Source: Methylotenera_A sp031417915 (GTDB taxonomy: Bacteria; Pseudomonadota; Gammaproteobacteria; Burkholderiales; Methylophilaceae). From it: a stretch of 64,000 nt of DNA. Position numbers and translations under genes: made by a program. The stretch's first letter is position 1; every line of letters starts with the position of its first letter. Positions 7,256-16,172 of the stretch are shown in pieces. A model generated the notes under the pieces. The model searched no databases. It saw nothing but the letters and a program-made list of their open reading frames with translations, and had not been told where the DNA came from. The DNA is taken from assembly GCA_031417915.1 (NCBI GenBank), contig JANOWN010000008.1, forward strand, positions 1 to 64,000, given 5' to 3'.

Positions 7256-9418
7256 ATGCTAAAAATTAAATTAATTATTCTCTGCTTTGGTGCAACTGTA
7301 GCCATGTTACCAAATGTGGTAAATGCAGATGATGCCTATCCTATTGCATTAGCCGATAATTTGTCAGAGGAAGACTATTTAGGCGAAGTGCCACGTGTCT
7401 TAACCGTTTCTAGATTATCGCAATCGCTAGCAGATGCGCCCTCTGCAGTAACAGTGATTGACCGTGAAACCATTCGTGCTTCTGGTATTGTCGATTTGCC
7501 CGAAATATTCCGCTTAGTGCCTGGCATGTATGTGGCCACCAACGCGGGTTTTGTTTACAACACGAATCACGTGGTGAGTTATCACGGCATTACTTCAGCT
7601 TATTCTGGCTCTATGCAAGTAATGATTAACGGACGTTCGGTTTACAGCCCACTGTTTGGCGGGGTCAATTGGAGCGAGTTACCCATTGCCATTGCTGATA
7701 TTGAGCGTATCGAAATTACGCGCGGCCCCAACGCCGCCAGTTATGGTGCAAATTCATTCTTTGGTACCATCAAGATTATTACACAATCCCCAGCAGAACA
7801 TGCAGGCGCAAGCGTGATTGCGACGCATGGCAATGGACGAAATGAGACTTTCGCGCGCTATGCAGGCAAGCTAAATGATTTAAGCTATCGTGTGACTGCA
7901 GGTTATCGCGAAGATGATGGTTTGGATAAGCGCAATGACTTTAAACGCACGCGCTTATTGAATGCGCAAGCTGATTATCAACTGAATACAAACAATAGCT
8001 TAGAGCTTGAGTTTGGACTGGCTAATGGGGCGCGTGGCGAAGGCAATATTAACGAAGACGCTATTTTATTTTTGCCACGCACTAAGCAAATAGACAACTA
8101 TTATGGTCTGATTCGCTGGCGCCATAATATTTCGGATACCAGCGATTTTTCACTGCAGGCATATCATAGCTACGATAGGTCGGATGATGAAACGACCTCT
8201 ATTGATTTAAGACCAGGAGTTAGAACTGCAGCATTCAATGCTGAATTTAGAAGGCAAAGAAATTTAGGTAGGCCAGTGCCAGTAGCAACTGCAATTGCAA
8301 ACGCAGCTGCAAATGCTGTATCTGCCTCTTTGCCAAGCGGCTTTATACGTATTAATAACGAAGTAGTGCAAGAGCGCACTGATATTGAAGCGCAGCACAC
8401 GTTTGCGCTAGGCGGCAATATCCGCGCGGTGTGGGGCGGCAGTGTTAGGCAAGATACCATGTATGCCCCGCATTACCTTGCTAGTAAGAAAACAGATAAA
8501 TTTGATTTGCAGCGCCTATTTGGGCATGTGGAGTGGCGTCCATTCGAAAAGCTCACTTTGAATACTGGCGCCATGTTAGAGCACAATGATTTTACGGGAA
8601 CGGATGTTTCGCCGCGTGCGAGCATTAACTTTAAGCCAACGCCAAATCACACATTCAGGCTGGGTATTTCATCTGCATTGCGCACGCCAAATTACTTAGA
8701 AGAAAAGTTTCAAGATAGGCTGACGCTTCCATTGACTCAACCTAACCCCTTAAGTGCAACGGCACTCATTGTTCAGTTTAGAGCGAATAAAGGCAATGTG
8801 GATCCAGAGCGAATTATTTCGCGCGAGCTGGGTTATATGGGCAAAATCGGTGATTTGCAGCTGGACGTGAGAGCGTTTAGCGATCGCATTGATGACGTGA
8901 TTCGTTTTAGACCGCGCACTGATTTTACCTCACCCGCAAACACAGTTTTGTTAAATGGCGCGGTAGGTGTGGATATTAATTCTGGCACCAACGTAGGTAG
9001 TGCGGCGGTAGAAGGCATTGAATGGCAGGCCAATTGGCAACTTACCGACAAAACAAAGTTATTGTTAAACCACGCCTATGTCCAAATTCGTGAAACGCAA
9101 GACGGGCTTAAAAAGAATTATGTCAACTCTATGCCTAGCAATACCGTTAGCGCTTTAGTCACCTACAAGTTTGATCAAAATTGGGATGGAAGCCTAGCGT
9201 ACTATCAAGTAGGGAAGGTAACTGCTTTGGGTGATGGTGACCCAGTAGATTTGGCACGAAGAACTGATGTGCGATTGGCGCGTCAATTTAATAGTGGCCG
9301 TTTTAAAGGCGAAGTATCGGCCGTGGTCGAAAACTTATTTAATCAGCATTATGAAGAATTTGCTGATTACAACACACTAAAAAGGCGCGGTCGCGTTAAC
9401 TTAAGGTTAGATTTTTAA
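7256..9418 (+). CDS. TonB-dependent outer-membrane receptor
   Basis: 720-residue outer-membrane receptor. A signal peptide (to about residue 24, ...VVNADDA) is followed by a plug domain (PSAVTVIDRETIRASGIVDL; LPEIFRLVPGMYV; VMINGRSVYSP; IERIEITRGPNAASYGANSF) and a 22-strand-type barrel. The protein ends in the aromatic RVNLRLDF typical of outer-membrane proteins. Ligand unknown. It is the first of a closely packed trio with a periplasmic binding-type protein and a GGDEF-EAL protein, which suggests a sensory uptake module rather than a siderophore locus. Confidence 0.93.
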   Translation: MLKIKLIILCFGATVAMLPNVVNADDAYPIALADNLSEEDYLGEVPRVLTVSRLSQSLADAPSAVTVIDRETIRASGIVDLPEIFRLVPGMYVATNAGFVYNTNHVVSYHGITSAYSGSMQVMINGRSVYSPLFGGVNWSELPIAIADIERIEITRGPNAASYGANSFFGTIKIITQSPAEHAGASVIATHGNGRNETFARYAGKLNDLSYRVTAGYREDDGLDKRNDFKRTRLLNAQADYQLNTNNSLELEFGLANGARGEGNINEDAILFLPRTKQIDNYYGLIRWRHNISDTSDFSLQAYHSYDRSDDETTSIDLRPGVRTAAFNAEFRRQRNLGRPVPVATAIANAAANAVSASLPSGFIRINNEVVQERTDIEAQHTFALGGNIRAVWGGSVRQDTMYAPHYLASKKTDKFDLQRLFGHVEWRPFEKLTLNTGAMLEHNDFTGTDVSPRASINFKPTPNHTFRLGISSALRTPNYLEEKFQDRLTLPLTQPNPLSATALIVQFRANKGNVDPERIISRELGYMGKIGDLQLDVRAFSDRIDDVIRFRPRTDFTSPANTVLLNGAVGVDINSGTNVGSAAVEGIEWQANWQLTDKTKLLLNHAYVQIRETQDGLKKNYVNSMPSNTVSALVTYKFDQNWDGSLAYYQVGKVTALGDGDPVDLARRTDVRLARQFNSGRFKGEVSAVVENLFNQHYEEFADYNTLKRRGRVNLRLDF

Positions 9419-9452
9419 TTGTATTTTTTATTAGTAATTGAAGTAGTGAATT

Positions 9453-10448
9453 TTGAATAGCAATATAGAAAGAAATAATGGTTTTGTGCAAGCATTAGCG
9501 CATCTAACGCTGATGCTTGGCTTATGCTTGCCATTTTCAGCCTGTGCTTACACAGGTGTTACTATTGTGTTAAGTGCGCAAACGCAGGCCAACCAAGAGT
9601 TTATTGATGCATTTAAAGCTGAATTGGCCAATAATAATAATAAAAATAACAATCTAAAAGTCAAAGTGATTGTTCTACAAGTGTTAGAGAAACTGGTTGT
9701 TGCAGAAAATAGCGAGTTGGTGATTGCCTTGGGCGTTAAGGCGCTTGAGGCTTCCGCTAAGTTAAAATACACTACGCCAGTTTTGGGCGTATTTACGCCA
9801 ATGCCTTCATTTAATAGTTTACTGGTTAAGACTAAGCGTGATTTAGGCAATTTCAGCGCGATTGTACTAGACCAGCCTTTTTGGCGGCAGTTTTTTTTAG
9901 CAAGAAATATACTGCCAGAGGCTAAAAAAATTGGTGTATTGTTAGGCCCAACTTCTTCGCAATTTGCAGATGCTATAAAGGAAGAAGGCGAAGAGAGCGG
10001 GTTTTCTGTAATGGAAGAAAATGTGTTCAGTGAGCCTGATTTAATCCCTAAATTAAAAGAGGCACTTGATACTTCCGATGCATTGATGGCGGTACCAGAC
10101 CCGATGATTTATAACCGTGAAACCGCGCAGCCGATTTTACTGACCAGCTACCGTCATCAAAAACCTATTTTTGGTTACTCTCAATCTTATGTACGTGCTG
10201 GGGCGTTGGCAGCGGTGTATAGTAGCAGCAAGCAGCTAGCTAAACAGGCGGCAGAAATCGCACTAGAAACACAACAAGCGCCTAGTTTGCTACCGCCGCC
10301 CCAAGCGCCAAAATATTTTTCAATATTGGTGAATTATCAAGTGGCTCGCTCACTTAATATTACATTAAAAAGTGATGAAGAAATCTACCAGAAAGTGCTA
10401 GAAGCGGATAACGCCGAGGCCAAGGAACATGAAGAATTTAGGCATTAA
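9453..10448 (+). CDS. periplasmic ABC-type substrate-binding-like protein
   Basis: 331-residue secreted protein of the type I periplasmic-binding fold (the ABC substrate-binding family without its own permease, as in YtrF/TrpX-like proteins). A hydrophobic signal segment (LMLGLCLPFSACAY) is followed by GVTIVLSAQTQANQEF, the VIALGVKALEAS motif, GVLLGPTSSQFADAIK and PDPMIYNRETAQPILLTSYRHQKPIFGYSQSYVRAG. No ATG precedes the signal peptide: the start is probably TTG at 9453, or GTG at 9486. It overlaps the following GGDEF-EAL gene by 20 nt. Together they may form a periplasmic ligand sensor. Confidence 0.8.
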   Translation: MNSNIERNNGFVQALAHLTLMLGLCLPFSACAYTGVTIVLSAQTQANQEFIDAFKAELANNNNKNNNLKVKVIVLQVLEKLVVAENSELVIALGVKALEASAKLKYTTPVLGVFTPMPSFNSLLVKTKRDLGNFSAIVLDQPFWRQFFLARNILPEAKKIGVLLGPTSSQFADAIKEEGEESGFSVMEENVFSEPDLIPKLKEALDTSDALMAVPDPMIYNRETAQPILLTSYRHQKPIFGYSQSYVRAGALAAVYSSSKQLAKQAAEIALETQQAPSLLPPPQAPKYFSILVNYQVARSLNITLKSDEEIYQKVLEADNAEAKEHEEFRH

Positions 10449-12555
10449 ATCTAGGGTAATATTTTTGGGGACTATTCCCGCCTTGCTATTTGCCATTATT
10501 TTGGCAGGTTATGCTATTTCCAACGTATTTGGCGTTTTAAATCAATCCTTGCTCGATCGCGGACGTATCATTGCCTCGCAGCTTGCGCCAGCGGCTGAAT
10601 ATGGCGTGATTTCTGGCAATAGTTTGATATTGCAAAAAATAGTGCAACAAGTGCTGACAACAGAGCAAGAAGTCAGAACGGTGTTGGTGCTGAATAACAA
10701 AGGCCAAGTGCTGGCGTTAAGTGGACCAGAACTGCCCGTTGATCTGATTAATAAAATTAAGCAGCAAAATAATCGAGAGCTTAGATTAGACCGTGGCATT
10801 ATTTTTACCTCACCAATTTACCGCAGTTTGGTTGAAATTGATGACTTCGAAAGTGCCAATGTAAGCGTCAATGAAGCTGCAGATACTGCTAAAAAAGAGG
10901 TGGCACAGCAAGAAATTGGCCGCGTTTATGTCGAACTGAGCAAGCAAACATTAAAAAGTCTCAAGCTAGATTTAATTACAAAAATATTCTTAATTGGCCT
11001 ATTTGGTTTGTTTGTAAGTACGCTAAGCGCTTGGCAAATTGGTCGAAATATTACCAAACCGATTCAAGAAATCGCACATGCGGTGAATAAGCTGGGAGAA
11101 GGTTTTTTTGCACAAACGATCACTGAAAACTCCAGCGGCGAATTAAAAACTTTGCAAAAAGGTTTTAATACGATGTCGACAAGCTTAAAACAAGCTTATG
11201 ATTCGATGCAAGATAAAATCAATGACGCGACTGTCATGCTGCGTTATCAAGCGCAACATGATGATTTAACAGGTTTAATTAACCGTAGAGAGTTTGAAGT
11301 CAGGCTAGACCGCAGCCTAAAAAGTGTGCATGAAAATGGCGCGCAGCATGTGTTTTGTTATCTCGATTTAGATCAATTTAAATTGGTTAATGATACTTGC
11401 GGCCATGCGGCGGGTGATGAATTGCTGCGGCAAATTAGCGTGTTGCTCGCTAATCGAATGCGCGATAGAGACACGCTAGCGCGCTTGGGCGGCGATGAGT
11501 TTGGTTTGTTGCTAGAAAATTGCAGTTTGGTCGATGCCAATCAAATCACTAATGCGCTGCTTAAATTGGTGCGAGATTATCGGTTTATTTTCGAAGATAA
11601 AATTTTCAATGTTGGTGTTAGTATTGGTATCGTGGTCATCAATGTGAGCTTTGAAAGCGTAAGCGATATTATTCATGCGGCCGATTCTGCATGCTATTCC
11701 GCCAAAGAAGCAGGACGTAATCAAAGCTTCTTATTCAGTGCTGGTGATGTTGAGGTGGCGCAACGCAGAAGCGCGGTTGAAGCGGTTTCTGACATTACCG
11801 ATGAAATTGATGACGAGCAATTTATGTTGTATTGCCAGCCAATTGTGCCGCTTTCATCGCGCGTTTCTCAGCAACATCATTATGAAGTGCTGATTAGAAA
11901 AATTAGTTTTGATGGCAAAATCATGTTGCCTACCACGTTTATTCCGTCGGCAGAGCGCTATCACCTCATGCCGAATATCGACAGATGGGTGATTAAAAAT
12001 ACATTTTCGGCGTATCGCCAACTACTCAATAATAGCGCTGAAAAATGCGATTATGTCTTCTCGATCAATTTATCGGGCACCTCTCTCAGCGATAAAAGTT
12101 TGTTGGGTTATATCCGCGAGCAATTTGTAATTTATTCAATTCCGCCAAAATCTATCTGTTTCGAAATTACTGAAACCGCGGCGATTGTGAATTTAAAAAA
12201 CACCATTCAGCTGTTTGCGGCGCTCAGAAAACTGGGCTGTAGCTTTGCGCTGGATGACTTTGGCAGCGGCATGTCATCGTTTATGTACCTTAAAAATTTC
12301 GAAGTGGATTATCTAAAAATTGACGGCTCATTTGTAAAAGACATGCACATTAATAAAATTGATCACGCCATGGTGCGCTCGATTCACAGCGTGGCTGAGG
12401 CCATGAATATTCAAACCGTAGCGGAGTTTGTGGAGAATGAAGCCATATTAAAAGAGCTGAAACTGATAGGCGTGCACTATGGCCAAGGCTTGCATTTAGG
12501 GCATCCTATGCCGATGAAAAAATTGATTGAAAACTTCTCCTTTACCAATACATAA
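10429..12555 (+). CDS. membrane GGDEF-EAL protein with HAMP domain
   Basis: 708-residue cyclic-di-GMP enzyme. Domains in order: TM helix about 8-30, periplasmic sensor about 31-183, TM helix about 184-204, HAMP about 205-258, GGDEF (LGGDEF near 354) and EAL (signature reads EVL near 485). The cyclase site is intact. The phosphodiesterase residues also look present (FEITETAA, DDFGSG near 609, YLKIDGSF, QGLHLGHP), so EVL alone does not imply inactivity. Whether net activity makes or breaks c-di-GMP cannot be told. The start overlaps the binding-protein gene, whose product is a plausible periplasmic input. Confidence 0.92.
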   Translation: MKNLGIKSRVIFLGTIPALLFAIILAGYAISNVFGVLNQSLLDRGRIIASQLAPAAEYGVISGNSLILQKIVQQVLTTEQEVRTVLVLNNKGQVLALSGPELPVDLINKIKQQNNRELRLDRGIIFTSPIYRSLVEIDDFESANVSVNEAADTAKKEVAQQEIGRVYVELSKQTLKSLKLDLITKIFLIGLFGLFVSTLSAWQIGRNITKPIQEIAHAVNKLGEGFFAQTITENSSGELKTLQKGFNTMSTSLKQAYDSMQDKINDATVMLRYQAQHDDLTGLINRREFEVRLDRSLKSVHENGAQHVFCYLDLDQFKLVNDTCGHAAGDELLRQISVLLANRMRDRDTLARLGGDEFGLLLENCSLVDANQITNALLKLVRDYRFIFEDKIFNVGVSIGIVVINVSFESVSDIIHAADSACYSAKEAGRNQSFLFSAGDVEVAQRRSAVEAVSDITDEIDDEQFMLYCQPIVPLSSRVSQQHHYEVLIRKISFDGKIMLPTTFIPSAERYHLMPNIDRWVIKNTFSAYRQLLNNSAEKCDYVFSINLSGTSLSDKSLLGYIREQFVIYSIPPKSICFEITETAAIVNLKNTIQLFAALRKLGCSFALDDFGSGMSSFMYLKNFEVDYLKIDGSFVKDMHINKIDHAMVRSIHSVAEAMNIQTVAEFVENEAILKELKLIGVHYGQGLHLGHPMPMKKLIENFSFTNT

Positions 12556-12557
12556 AT

Positions 12558-13595
12558 ATGATTGAAACAGACCGCCTGATTGCTCCAGCTGCAGAAAACC
12601 CTCAAGAAGAAGCCATCGAGCGTGCGCTACGCCCAAAAGACTTGGATGAATATATTGGGCAAGAAAAAGCCAGAGCGCAGCTAGAAATCTTTATCAACGC
12701 CGCCCGTGGCCGTTCTGAAGCGCTTGATCATGTTTTATTATTTGGCCCGCCAGGTTTAGGTAAAACCACTTTGGCGCACATTATCGCTAAGGAAATGGGC
12801 GTCAATCTGCGTCAAACCTCTGGCCCAGTGCTAGAGCGGGCGGGTGATTTGGCGGCATTGCTGACTAATTTAGAGCCGAACGATGTGCTTTTTATCGATG
12901 AAATTCATCGCCTTTCACCCGTCGTCGAAGAGATTTTGTACCCAGCGATGGAAGACTATCGGCTGGATATTATGATTGGCGAAGGGCCAGCTGCGCGTAG
13001 CGTACGTCTAGATTTGCCGCCGTTCACGCTAATAGGCGCAACGACGCGCGCGGGCATGCTCACCAATCCGCTGCGCGATCGCTTTGGCATTGTTTCGCGT
13101 TTGGAGTTCTATACCACCGAAGAGCTTGGCCGCATTGTGCATCGTAGCGCTGGTTTGCTAGAAGTCGAGATTACCGAATCTGGCGCGCAAGAAGTCGCCA
13201 AACGTTCGCGCGGTACACCGCGCATTTCTAATCGATTGCTGCGTCGCGTGCGCGATTACGCGCAAGTAAAGGCCGATGGTATTGTCAGCTCCGAAGTCGC
13301 CGATGCCGCGCTGAAAATGTTAGATGTCGATAATTTGGGTTTTGACGTGATGGATAGAAAATTGCTGCAAGCGGTGCTGGAAAAATTCGGCGGCGGGCCA
13401 GTAGGTTTGGATAATTTGGCCGCGGCCATTGGTGAAGAGCGTGATACGATTGAAGACGTGCTGGAGCCGTATTTAATTCAGCAAGGTTATTTAATGCGCA
13501 CTCCGCGCGGCCGTGTGGCGACCAGTTTGGCGTATCAACATTTCGGTTTGCAAGCGCCAAAATCGCTGGCTACAGGCGAAGTTTGGCAGCAATAA
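12558..13595 (+). CDS. ruvB: Holliday junction branch-migration ATPase RuvB
   Basis: 345-residue AAA+ motor that drives branch migration with RuvA. Walker A GPPGLGKTT is near residue 62, Walker B DEIHRL near 114, sensor 1 in LIGATTRAG, and the arginine finger region in LRDRFG. A C-terminal winged helix (GLDNLAAAIGEERDTIEDVLEPYLIQQGYL) is complete. It begins 2 nt after the GGDEF-EAL stop, so it probably depends on read-through of that module. ruvC and ruvA are upstream beyond four intervening genes. Confidence 0.96.
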   Translation: MIETDRLIAPAAENPQEEAIERALRPKDLDEYIGQEKARAQLEIFINAARGRSEALDHVLLFGPPGLGKTTLAHIIAKEMGVNLRQTSGPVLERAGDLAALLTNLEPNDVLFIDEIHRLSPVVEEILYPAMEDYRLDIMIGEGPAARSVRLDLPPFTLIGATTRAGMLTNPLRDRFGIVSRLEFYTTEELGRIVHRSAGLLEVEITESGAQEVAKRSRGTPRISNRLLRRVRDYAQVKADGIVSSEVADAALKMLDVDNLGFDVMDRKLLQAVLEKFGGGPVGLDNLAAAIGEERDTIEDVLEPYLIQQGYLMRTPRGRVATSLAYQHFGLQAPKSLATGEVWQQ

Positions 13596-13641
13596 ATTTA
13601 ATTTCAAAAAATTATCTGGAATTATTAAGCTCTAAAATACC

Positions 13642-13679
13642 TGCCCTGTAACCCGCATGGATATTGGATTTCAGGGCAT
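13642..13679. repeat. palindromic hairpin repeat, copy B
   Basis: Arms TGCCCTG (13642-13648) and CAGGGCA (13672-13678) enclose the conserved loop CCCGCATGGATATTGG. It lies in the 133-nt gap between ruvB and ybgC and could terminate ruvB transcription weakly (ATATTTTAG follows). Confidence 0.8.
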
Positions 13680-13728
13680 ATATTTTAGATTTTTCTGCAA
13701 GAATTATCATTTATGCTAGAATTCATCG

Positions 13729-14139
13729 ATGTTGAGTAATCAAACTTTTAGCTGGTCGATTCGCGTTTATTACGAAGACACTGATGCGGGCGGCGTGGTT
13801 TATCATTCGCAATACCTTAATTTTTTAGAGCGTGCACGTACCGAAGGGCTACGCCATTTGGGCTTTGAGCATAATAATTTGCGTGAGGAATTTAAGCTGA
13901 TTTTTGTAGTGCACAGCATGCAAATTCAATTTAAAAAACCTGCAAAATTGGACGATTTGCTCACAATTTCTAGTAAGCTTGTCAAATTAGGCCGTGGCAG
14001 TTTTGAGTTTTTCCAACAAATCAGCGTCAATCAGCAAACTTTACTCGAAGCCCAAGTAAAACTAGCCTGCGTGGATACCATCACTTTTAAACCAATCGCC
14101 ATTCCCGAACAAATTAGAGAAAAAATGGAGCAAATATGA
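13729..14139 (+). CDS. ybgC: acyl-CoA thioesterase YbgC of the Tol-Pal locus
   Basis: 136-residue hot-dog-fold thioesterase, cytoplasmic, hydrolysing acyl-CoA or acyl-ACP. The active-site signature YYEDTDAGGVVYHSQYLNFLERART with its catalytic Asp is at residues about 14-38. Length and the C-terminal CVDTITFKPIAIPEQIR are typical. It opens the tol-pal cluster and overlaps tolQ by 4 nt (ATGA), the standard arrangement. Confidence 0.95.
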   Translation: MLSNQTFSWSIRVYYEDTDAGGVVYHSQYLNFLERARTEGLRHLGFEHNNLREEFKLIFVVHSMQIQFKKPAKLDDLLTISSKLVKLGRGSFEFFQQISVNQQTLLEAQVKLACVDTITFKPIAIPEQIREKMEQI

Positions 14140-14822
14140 CAGTAGCAAACGATATGTCTTTATTGACACTTATCATGGGCGCCAGCTTGCCAGTGCAAGC
14201 GGTGATGGTGATATTGCTGATTACGTCATTATTTTCGTGGTGGTACATTTTTATTAAAGTGGCCACGATCAAGCGCGCCGAAACCGAATCTGAAGAGTTT
14301 GAGAACAAGTTTTGGTCTGGCGGCGATTTAAATAAATTATACGAAGCGGTGACCGCCGGCCGCCGTAAGCCACAAGGCATGGCGAGCATATTTGAAGCGG
14401 GTTTCAAAGAGTTCGTTCGGCATAAACAACACCCTGGTATGGAAAACAGAATGGACGTCAGTGACGTGATGGAAGGTTCGCGCCGTGCCATGCGCGCTGC
14501 TTACAACCGTGAGTTAGATGACTTGGATGCGCATTTACCGTTTCTCGCGTCAGTTGGCTCAGTAAGTCCGTATATCGGCTTGTTTGGCACGGTATGGGGC
14601 ATTATGAACGCGTTTCGCGGCTTGTCGAATGTCGCACAGGCAACGCTCAGCCAAGTCGCACCAGGCATTGCGGAGGCGCTAGTCGCCACGGCGATTGGCT
14701 TATTTGCGGCGATTCCTGCGGTGATTGCTTACAACCGCTTTGCGAGTAGCGTGGATAGGCTATCAGTGCGCTACGAAAGCTTTATGGAAGAATTTACTAA
14801 CATTCTACAAAGAAAGAGCTAA
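14136..14822 (+). CDS. tolQ: Tol-Pal system protein TolQ
   Basis: 228-residue inner-membrane stator subunit of the MotA/TolQ/ExbB family. The first TM helix is near residues 15-38 (VMVILLITSLFSWWYIF), followed by a cytoplasmic loop. The conserved TM2/TM3 segment starts around residue 135 (LPFLASVGSVSPYIGLFGTV; GIAEALVATAIGLFAAIPAVIAYNRF). With TolR it uses the proton gradient to energise TolA during envelope constriction. Start overlaps the ybgC stop; tolR follows after 3 nt. Confidence 0.96.
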   Translation: MTVANDMSLLTLIMGASLPVQAVMVILLITSLFSWWYIFIKVATIKRAETESEEFENKFWSGGDLNKLYEAVTAGRRKPQGMASIFEAGFKEFVRHKQHPGMENRMDVSDVMEGSRRAMRAAYNRELDDLDAHLPFLASVGSVSPYIGLFGTVWGIMNAFRGLSNVAQATLSQVAPGIAEALVATAIGLFAAIPAVIAYNRFASSVDRLSVRYESFMEEFTNILQRKS

Positions 14823-14825
14823 ATC

Positions 14826-15218
14826 ATGGCACGCACGCGCAAACGCCGCATGATGAATCAAATTAACGTCGTGCCGTATATCGACGTGACTTTGGTGCTG
14901 CTGGTGATTTTTATGGTGACCGCGCCGATGACTAATCCTGGCTTAGTCGAGCTGCCAAAAGTGGGGCAAGCGATGAAACAAGTGGGCGCGCCGATAGTGG
15001 TGACGGTACAAAAAGATGGTACGGCAGAAATTGAAGGCAAAAAATTGTCGCGTGACAAACTTTTATTTGAAATTAAAAAACAGCTAAAAAGCAAAGAACG
15101 CGCGGTGGTGGTGGCTGCCGATGAAAAAACGCAATACGGCAAAGTTATAGAAGTGATGGATTTACTCAAACAGGCAAAAGTCGAAAAAGTAGGTTTGCTA
15201 TTCAAACCTGCGCCATAA
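14826..15218 (+). CDS. tolR: Tol-Pal system protein TolR
   Basis: 130-residue ExbD/TolR family protein: short basic cytoplasmic N-terminus, one TM helix carrying the proton-carrying Asp (NVVPYIDVTLVLLVIFMVTAP, Asp near 20), then a periplasmic domain (VVVAADEKTQYGKVIEVMDLLKQA). It pairs with TolQ as the force-generating stator. Normal length. Confidence 0.96.
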   Translation: MARTRKRRMMNQINVVPYIDVTLVLLVIFMVTAPMTNPGLVELPKVGQAMKQVGAPIVVTVQKDGTAEIEGKKLSRDKLLFEIKKQLKSKERAVVVAADEKTQYGKVIEVMDLLKQAKVEKVGLLFKPAP

Positions 15219-15236
15219 GGCCATTATTATAAAAGC

Positions 15237-16028
15237 ATGTTAAGAAAGCACGAAAATTCAGATTCTTGGAAAGCCGGCGCGCTAGCCATATTGGTGCATG
15301 CGGTGTTACTGGTGGCGATGTTAATCTCGTTTAATTGGAAAGCCGCGCATACGGTTTTGAATGTCACCGAGGTTGAGTTGTGGGACAAAATACCCAAGTC
15401 GAATCCGCCTGAAGTTAAAGAAGTGAAAAAACCAGAAGAGCCAAAACCAATTCCAAAAGTGGAAGAGCCAAAACCCAAAATAGAAGACAAACCCAAGCCT
15501 GAAGAGCCCAAAGTGGATATTGAGTTAGAAAAAAAGAAAAAAGAATTAGCGCAAAAAGAACTAGATGAACAGCGCAAAAAAGAGGCTTTAGATAAACTTA
15601 AACAAGAAGCGCGTGAAGATGAATTGCGTGAGAAAAAAGCTACCGAAAAGAAAATCAATGACGACAAATTACGCAAGCTAAAAGAAGATATGTTGAATGA
15701 AAGTGGCGCGGATGATGCGAAAGCCAGTAGTGCGGCCAATGCCAGTTTAATTGGCGAATATACCGAAAAAATTAAAATTAAAATTCGCAATAACGTCAAT
15801 AAATCCTTATGTGGCGATGGTAATCCAGAGTTAAGGTTTGAGATTGGTGTGTTGCCCACAGGCCAAATAAGCGGCAGCCCAAATATTACCAAATCTAGTG
15901 GAAACGCTACTTGCGATGAGGCTGTAGAGCGTGCCATTATTGCCTCTGAGCCATTGCCTTTACCAGATGACCCAAGCCTAAAAGCGCAATTTAGGAACTT
16001 GAAATTGAAATTTCGGCCTAATGATTAG
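15237..16028 (+). CDS. tolA: Tol-Pal system protein TolA
   Basis: 263-residue inner-membrane-anchored protein that bridges to TolB-Pal. A TM helix lies at about residues 13-33 (ALAILVHAVLLVAMLISF). A Pro/Lys/Glu-rich segment and a long charged helical stalk span about 55-155. The C-terminal domain from about 170 has the paired cysteines (SLCGDGNPELRFEIGVLPTG ... NATCDEAVERAI) typical of the TolA/TonB-like domain. The stalk is shorter than in E. coli TolA. Confidence 0.93.
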   Translation: MLRKHENSDSWKAGALAILVHAVLLVAMLISFNWKAAHTVLNVTEVELWDKIPKSNPPEVKEVKKPEEPKPIPKVEEPKPKIEDKPKPEEPKVDIELEKKKKELAQKELDEQRKKEALDKLKQEAREDELREKKATEKKINDDKLRKLKEDMLNESGADDAKASSAANASLIGEYTEKIKIKIRNNVNKSLCGDGNPELRFEIGVLPTGQISGSPNITKSSGNATCDEAVERAIIASEPLPLPDDPSLKAQFRNLKLKFRPND

Positions 16029-16172
16029 CATGCAAATTAAACAGCCAGTATGTAAGAAAAGCGTAAAAGTTGTAATAAAGTGTAAAACGTGCCGCAGCGG
16101 CGCATGTTTGCAGTAAAATTTAACAGAAGCTTTTAAAACGAACTTTTTTAAAAAACAAGAAACCAATAGCCT

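Noticed and set aside
12001..12300. EAL domain judged inactive because the signature is EVL
   Set aside because: The other phosphodiesterase motifs (ETAA, DDFGSG, KIDG) are present, so inactivity cannot be claimed.
15227..15937. Long open frame antisense to tolA (236 codons, Ser/Phe-rich)
   Set aside because: It mirrors the Lys/Glu-rich stalk codons of tolA; composition is an artefact of the antisense of low-complexity coding sequence, and there is no ribosome-binding site.
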